Source: Solirubrobacter deserti (GTDB lineage: Bacteria; Actinomycetota; Thermoleophilia; Solirubrobacterales; Solirubrobacteraceae). Taken from it: a DNA stretch of 64,000 nt. The position numbers and the translations under genes were made by a program. The DNA lies in NCBI RefSeq assembly GCF_027587175.1, contig NZ_JAPCID010000011.1, forward strand, positions 104,392 to 168,391, given 5' to 3'. The notes under the pieces are model-generated. The model was not told the origin of the DNA and did not search any database. It saw only the letters and a list, made by a program, of their open reading frames with translations. The first letter of the stretch is position 1. Each line of letters starts with the position of its first letter. Positions 60,296-64,000 of this stretch are shown one piece after another.

Positions 60296-62721
60296 CCCGC
60301 CGGACCATCCTCGGCTCGCTCAGCCTCGTGCTGATCGTGTTCGCCGTCATCGCGCTGCTGTCTTGGGCGGTCGCCCGCCAGCAGGCGACGGCGGCCCGGG
60401 CGCTGGAGTCGCAGGAGGTCATCGCCGCCGCCAACCTCACGCAGCAGCGGCTGCTCGCGGTCCAGACGAACGTCCGCGGCTACCTGATCTCCGGCAACGA
60501 GGAGCTGCTGCAGGAATACCAGCACGTGCGCAGCGCCCTGCCGGACGCCGCGACGGCGCTCGCCGCGCTCGTCGCCGACGATCCCGAGCAGGCGCGCCGG
60601 GCGGCGCGGATCCGCGACGAGGCGCTCTCCTACGTCAACAACTACGCGGAGAACGTGGTCACCCGCACGCGTCAGGACGGCGTCGGCGCCGGGCGGGAGT
60701 TCGCGGCGGCCGCCTCCGGGACCCAGCGCGCGAAGGTCGTCGAGGACCGGATCGCGGCGCTGTCGGCGGCCGAGCAGATCCGGTCCGTACGCGAGTCGCG
60801 GGAGGCCGACGCCGCGTCCGAGCGCGCGTCCAGGATCGCGCTCGTCGGGCTGCTGGTGTGCGTGCTCGCACTGGCGATCGTGACCTTCTACGTGGCGCGA
60901 CGGATCGCGCGCCCCGTGAGCCGGCTCGCGGTCGCGGCCGACCGCGTGCGCAGCGGTGACCTGGACGCGACGGTCCCGACCTCCGGCCGCGGTGAGATCG
61001 GCCGGCTCGCCGCGACCTTCAACGCGATGGCGCGCTCGCTCCAGCAGTCGCGCGACGAGCTCGAGCACCAGAACACCGAGCTCGAGATGCAGGCGATCGC
61101 GCTCGAGGAGCGCCAGGAGGAGCTGACCGCGGCGGGCGAGGAGGTGCGGGCCCAGCGCGACGAGCTGTCGCTGACGGCGGCGCAGCTGGCCGAGGAGAAG
61201 CGGCGCGCGGAGGCCTACGGCGCGTTCGCGGACTCGCTGGCCGCCGAGCGGGACGCGCGCGTGCTCGCCTGGATCGCCCTGTCGGGCCTGGTCGAGGCCG
61301 CGGGGGCGGACGTCGGCGCGCTGTACGGGGCGTCCTGGGCCGAGGAGCAGCGCTGGGCGCGGCTCGCAGCCGTCGGGCTGGACCCGGAAGCCCTGGCCGA
61401 GCGGATGGCAGCGGGCGGCGAGGGCGCCGCGGCGCGGGCGGTCCTCGCGCGCGAAGTCGTGCTGATGGACTCCTCGGCGCTGCGCGTGCAGACGCTCGGC
61501 GGCGAAGCGCCGGTGCGCTGGGAGCTACACGTGCCGCTGCAGATCGGTGAGCGGTCGATCGGCGTGGCGACGCTGGGCGGGATCAGCTCGGACGCGTTCG
61601 ACGCGGACGAGAGCGAGCTCGTCCTGCGGCTGGCCGCACAGGCCGCGACCGCGTTGGCCGAGGCTGACGCGCTGGCCCAGCAGGACTGGCTGTCGCAGGT
61701 CAACGCGGCCGTGCTGGACGGGGTCCGCGAGGGCATCGGCCTGGTCGGGCTGGACGGCGAGCTGGTGTTCGCGAACGCGGCGATGGCGGAGCTGGCCGCT
61801 CGTGCGGACATGCCGGTGGCCGCGGCGATCGGTGCCGACCGAGGGCCGCTGCCGGCGTCGTTCGACGGGGACACGTACTTCGCCGACTGGGAGGCGGTGC
61901 TGGCCGACTCCGACGAGCCGACCGCGGACGAGCTGGCCGTGTCCGGCTTCGTGCTCGAGCGCTACACCGCGCCGATCGACGACGCCCGCGGCACGCGGAT
62001 CGGCCGCCTGGTGGTGCTGCGCGACGTCACGCGCGAGCGCGAGGTGGACCAGCTCAAGTCGACGCTCATGCAGACCGTCTCGCACGAGCTGCGCACGCCG
62101 CTGGCTTCGGTCGTGGGGTACACGGAGCTGCTGCGGACGCGGCGGCTGGACGCGGACTCGCGCGCGGAGATCCTGGGGACGGTGCACCGCGAGGCCAAGC
62201 GGCTCTCGTCCTTGATCGACGACTTCCTCGATCTGCAGACGATCGAGGAGCAGCGGCTGGAGCTGTCGCTGGCGCCGTTCGACGTCGGCGCGCTGCTGGC
62301 GGAGTCCGTGGCGGTGTTCGGCGGGCAGAGCGAGGCGCACACGCTCGTGCTGCTGCCGTGCGAGCAGCCCGTGGTGGCGGTCGGGGACCGCGCGCGGGTG
62401 GCCCAGGTGATCGCGAACCTGCTCTCGAACGCGATCAAGTACTCGCCGGACGGCGGCACGGTGCGCGTGTCCGCGCAGTGCGGGGAGGGTGTGGTGCGGA
62501 TCTCCGTGGCCGATGAAGGGCTCGGCATCCCGCTGGCCGCCCAGCCGCGCGTGTTCGAGAAATTCTTCCGGGTCGCGCGCGAGGAGACGGTGCGCGTGGC
62601 CGGGTCCGGGCTCGGCCTGGCGCTCGCGCACGACATCGTGGTCGCGCACGGCGGGGAGATGGGCTTCGAGAGCGTCGAGGGCGACGGCTCGACGTTTTGG
62701 TTCACCTTGCCCACGGCCTGA
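60292..62721 (+). CDS. Multidomain sensor histidine kinase (CHASE3-HAMP-GAF-PAS-HK)
   Basis: 809 residues. TM1 near 7-29, a CHASE3-type external helical domain ([24 protein letters not shown]), TM2 near 183-205, HAMP, a Glu/Gln-rich coiled coil (about 255-320), a GAF-like domain (about 325-465) and a degenerate PAS (about 470-580). The kinase core has His598 in [18 protein letters not shown] and HATPase motifs [34 protein letters not shown] and [13 protein letters not shown]. No receiver is attached. The coiled coil and CHASE3 parallel chemoreceptors, and the overlapping CheR-like gene suggests methylation control (inference). Confidence 0.88.
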   Translation: MTRRTILGSLSLVLIVFAVIALLSWAVARQQATAARALESQEVIAAANLTQQRLLAVQTNVRGYLISGNEELLQEYQHVRSALPDAATALAALVADDPEQARRAARIRDEALSYVNNYAENVVTRTRQDGVGAGREFAAAASGTQRAKVVEDRIAALSAAEQIRSVRESREADAASERASRIALVGLLVCVLALAIVTFYVARRIARPVSRLAVAADRVRSGDLDATVPTSGRGEIGRLAATFNAMARSLQQSRDELEHQNTELEMQAIALEERQEELTAAGEEVRAQRDELSLTAAQLAEEKRRAEAYGAFADSLAAERDARVLAWIALSGLVEAAGADVGALYGASWAEEQRWARLAAVGLDPEALAERMAAGGEGAAARAVLAREVVLMDSSALRVQTLGGEAPVRWELHVPLQIGERSIGVATLGGISSDAFDADESELVLRLAAQAATALAEADALAQQDWLSQVNAAVLDGVREGIGLVGLDGELVFANAAMAELAARADMPVAAAIGADRGPLPASFDGDTYFADWEAVLADSDEPTADELAVSGFVLERYTAPIDDARGTRIGRLVVLRDVTREREVDQLKSTLMQTVSHELRTPLASVVGYTELLRTRRLDADSRAEILGTVHREAKRLSSLIDDFLDLQTIEEQRLELSLAPFDVGALLAESVAVFGGQSEAHTLVLLPCEQPVVAVGDRARVAQVIANLLSNAIKYSPDGGTVRVSAQCGEGVVRISVADEGLGIPLAAQPRVFEKFFRVAREETVRVAGSGLGLALAHDIVVAHGGEMGFESVEGDGSTFWFTLPTA

Positions 62722-62751
62722 CACAGAAGTGTTCCTTTTGTGTGCCAAATG

Positions 62752-62765
62752 CGCACACGCGTTCG
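62752..62765 (+). promoter_or_regulatory. LexA/SOS box in the recA promoter
   Basis: CGCACACGCGTTCG differs at one base from the Gram-positive SOS consensus CGAAC-N4-GTTCG. It lies 33 bp upstream of recA and overlaps a possible -35 (TTCGCA, 62762-62767), where a bound LexA repressor would block polymerase. Confidence 0.7.
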
Positions 62766-62791
62766 CATCCGTCCGATCCTGGTCGTAGCTT
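62762..62791 (+). promoter_or_regulatory. recA promoter, probably leaderless
   Basis: TTCGCA (62762-62767) and TAGCTT (62786-62791) with an 18-bp spacer. The -10 ends 7 bases before the ATG, so the transcript would begin at the start codon; no Shine-Dalgarno is present. Confidence 0.5.
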
Positions 62792-62798
62792 GATCGTC

Positions 62799-63866
<1,068 letters not shown>

Positions 63867-63886
63867 CGCCGGAAAGCGTTCCGAGC

Positions 63887-64000
63887 ATGGGCAGCGCCGC
63901 GGAGCCGCACGAACGCTCCGCAACCCCGCAGGCCGAAGCCTCCGCCGACACGGAGGCCACGCCCGGCGCCGCCCACCCGGGCACCACCGCCGCCGCGTCC
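63887..64000 (+). CDS. Partial gene after recA (possibly recX)
   Basis: An open frame of 38 codons from ATG 63887 to the window end, encoding [20 protein letters not shown] and more Ala/Thr/Glu-rich low-complexity sequence. It is 20 bp after the recA stop, with GGAAAG (63871-63876) about 10 bases upstream of the ATG as a weak ribosome-binding site. recX commonly follows recA, and N-terminal Ala-rich extensions occur in actinobacteria, but no RecX domain is in view, so the assignment rests on position only. Confidence 0.3.
   Translation, partial: MGSAAEPHERSATPQAEASADTEATPGAAHPGTTAAAS

Overview
The window is high-GC, densely packed bacterial chromosome with many ATGA, GTGA and TTGA stop/start overlaps. 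An actinobacterial (Actinomycetota) origin is inferred, most likely a Thermoleophilia/Solirubrobacterales-type lineage. The inference rests on the translation-factor block, a dapA-RNase J overlap, an actinobacterial-style recA promoter and flagellar/chemotaxis genes in a very GC-rich background. No rRNA, tRNA, CRISPR array, prophage or transposase is visible, so this reads as core chromosome rather than an island.

Layout. 1-1.6 kb: a transglutaminase-like membrane protein (5' truncated) and a small TPR protein. 1.7-9.4 kb: the classic translation operon rimP-nusA-ylxR-infB-ylxP-rbfA-nanoRNase-truB-ribF, behind a leader with an intrinsic terminator. 9.4-13.3 kb: a GGDEF protein with a degenerate receiver, rpsO, a peroxiredoxin, a DsbA-like protein, an ECF sigma/anti-sigma pair and a blue-copper lipoprotein. 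13.3-22.5 kb (minus strand): an SRPBCC protein, a secreted glycosidase-like protein, a membrane GT / asparagine synthetase / beta-propeller operon and an enoyl-reductase-like protein. 22.5-29.2 kb: pnp, an M16 peptidase, dapB, an unknown small protein, an RTX-repeat protein and a LigD-type polymerase. 29.3-34.1 kb: two tandem chemoreceptors and a proline-rich protein. 34.1-42.2 kb: dapA-RNase J, an MFS transporter, an HD-GYP protein, a 382-bp regulatory-looking gap, a tiny secreted protein, AraC/SDR and a hydrolase. 42.2-50.1 kb (minus strand): the operon cheW-cheB-cheR-cheA-cheC-cheD-fliM-fliN-cheY. 50.1-52.2 kb: an OmpR-type two-component pair. 52.3-64 kb: ftsK, a RodZ-like protein, cinA, thpR, an alpha/beta hydrolase, a second CheR-like methyltransferase with a large sensor kinase, recA and the start of another gene.

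How the genes work together. The che operon plus two chemoreceptors upstream in the window form a nearly complete chemotaxis pathway: receptor, CheW/CheA relay, CheB/CheR/CheD adaptation, CheC dephosphorylation and the FliM/FliN switch. No flagellar structural genes are in the window. A GGDEF and an HD-GYP protein suggest cyclic-di-GMP signalling in parallel. dapA and dapB serve lysine and cell-wall precursor synthesis but lie about 8 kb apart.

Least explained material. (1) A roughly 170-bp dispersed intergenic repeat, present in two long copies and one short inverted copy, whose long copies each adjoin an unrelated nested hairpin (21.04-21.27 kb; 56.86-57.17 kb). (2) A 131-nt nusA/ylxR overlap in which the codons for an acidic NusA linker double as the ylxR ribosome-binding site and the ylxR N-terminus overprints a Cys/His cluster at the NusA C-terminus. 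(3) A gap at 39.36-39.74 kb with a 12-bp inverted repeat, a five-codon minus-strand ORF with an excellent ribosome-binding site, and hairpins. (4) A tail-to-tail and head-to-head nested RTX gene. All functions are assigned by reading motifs; no database search was run.
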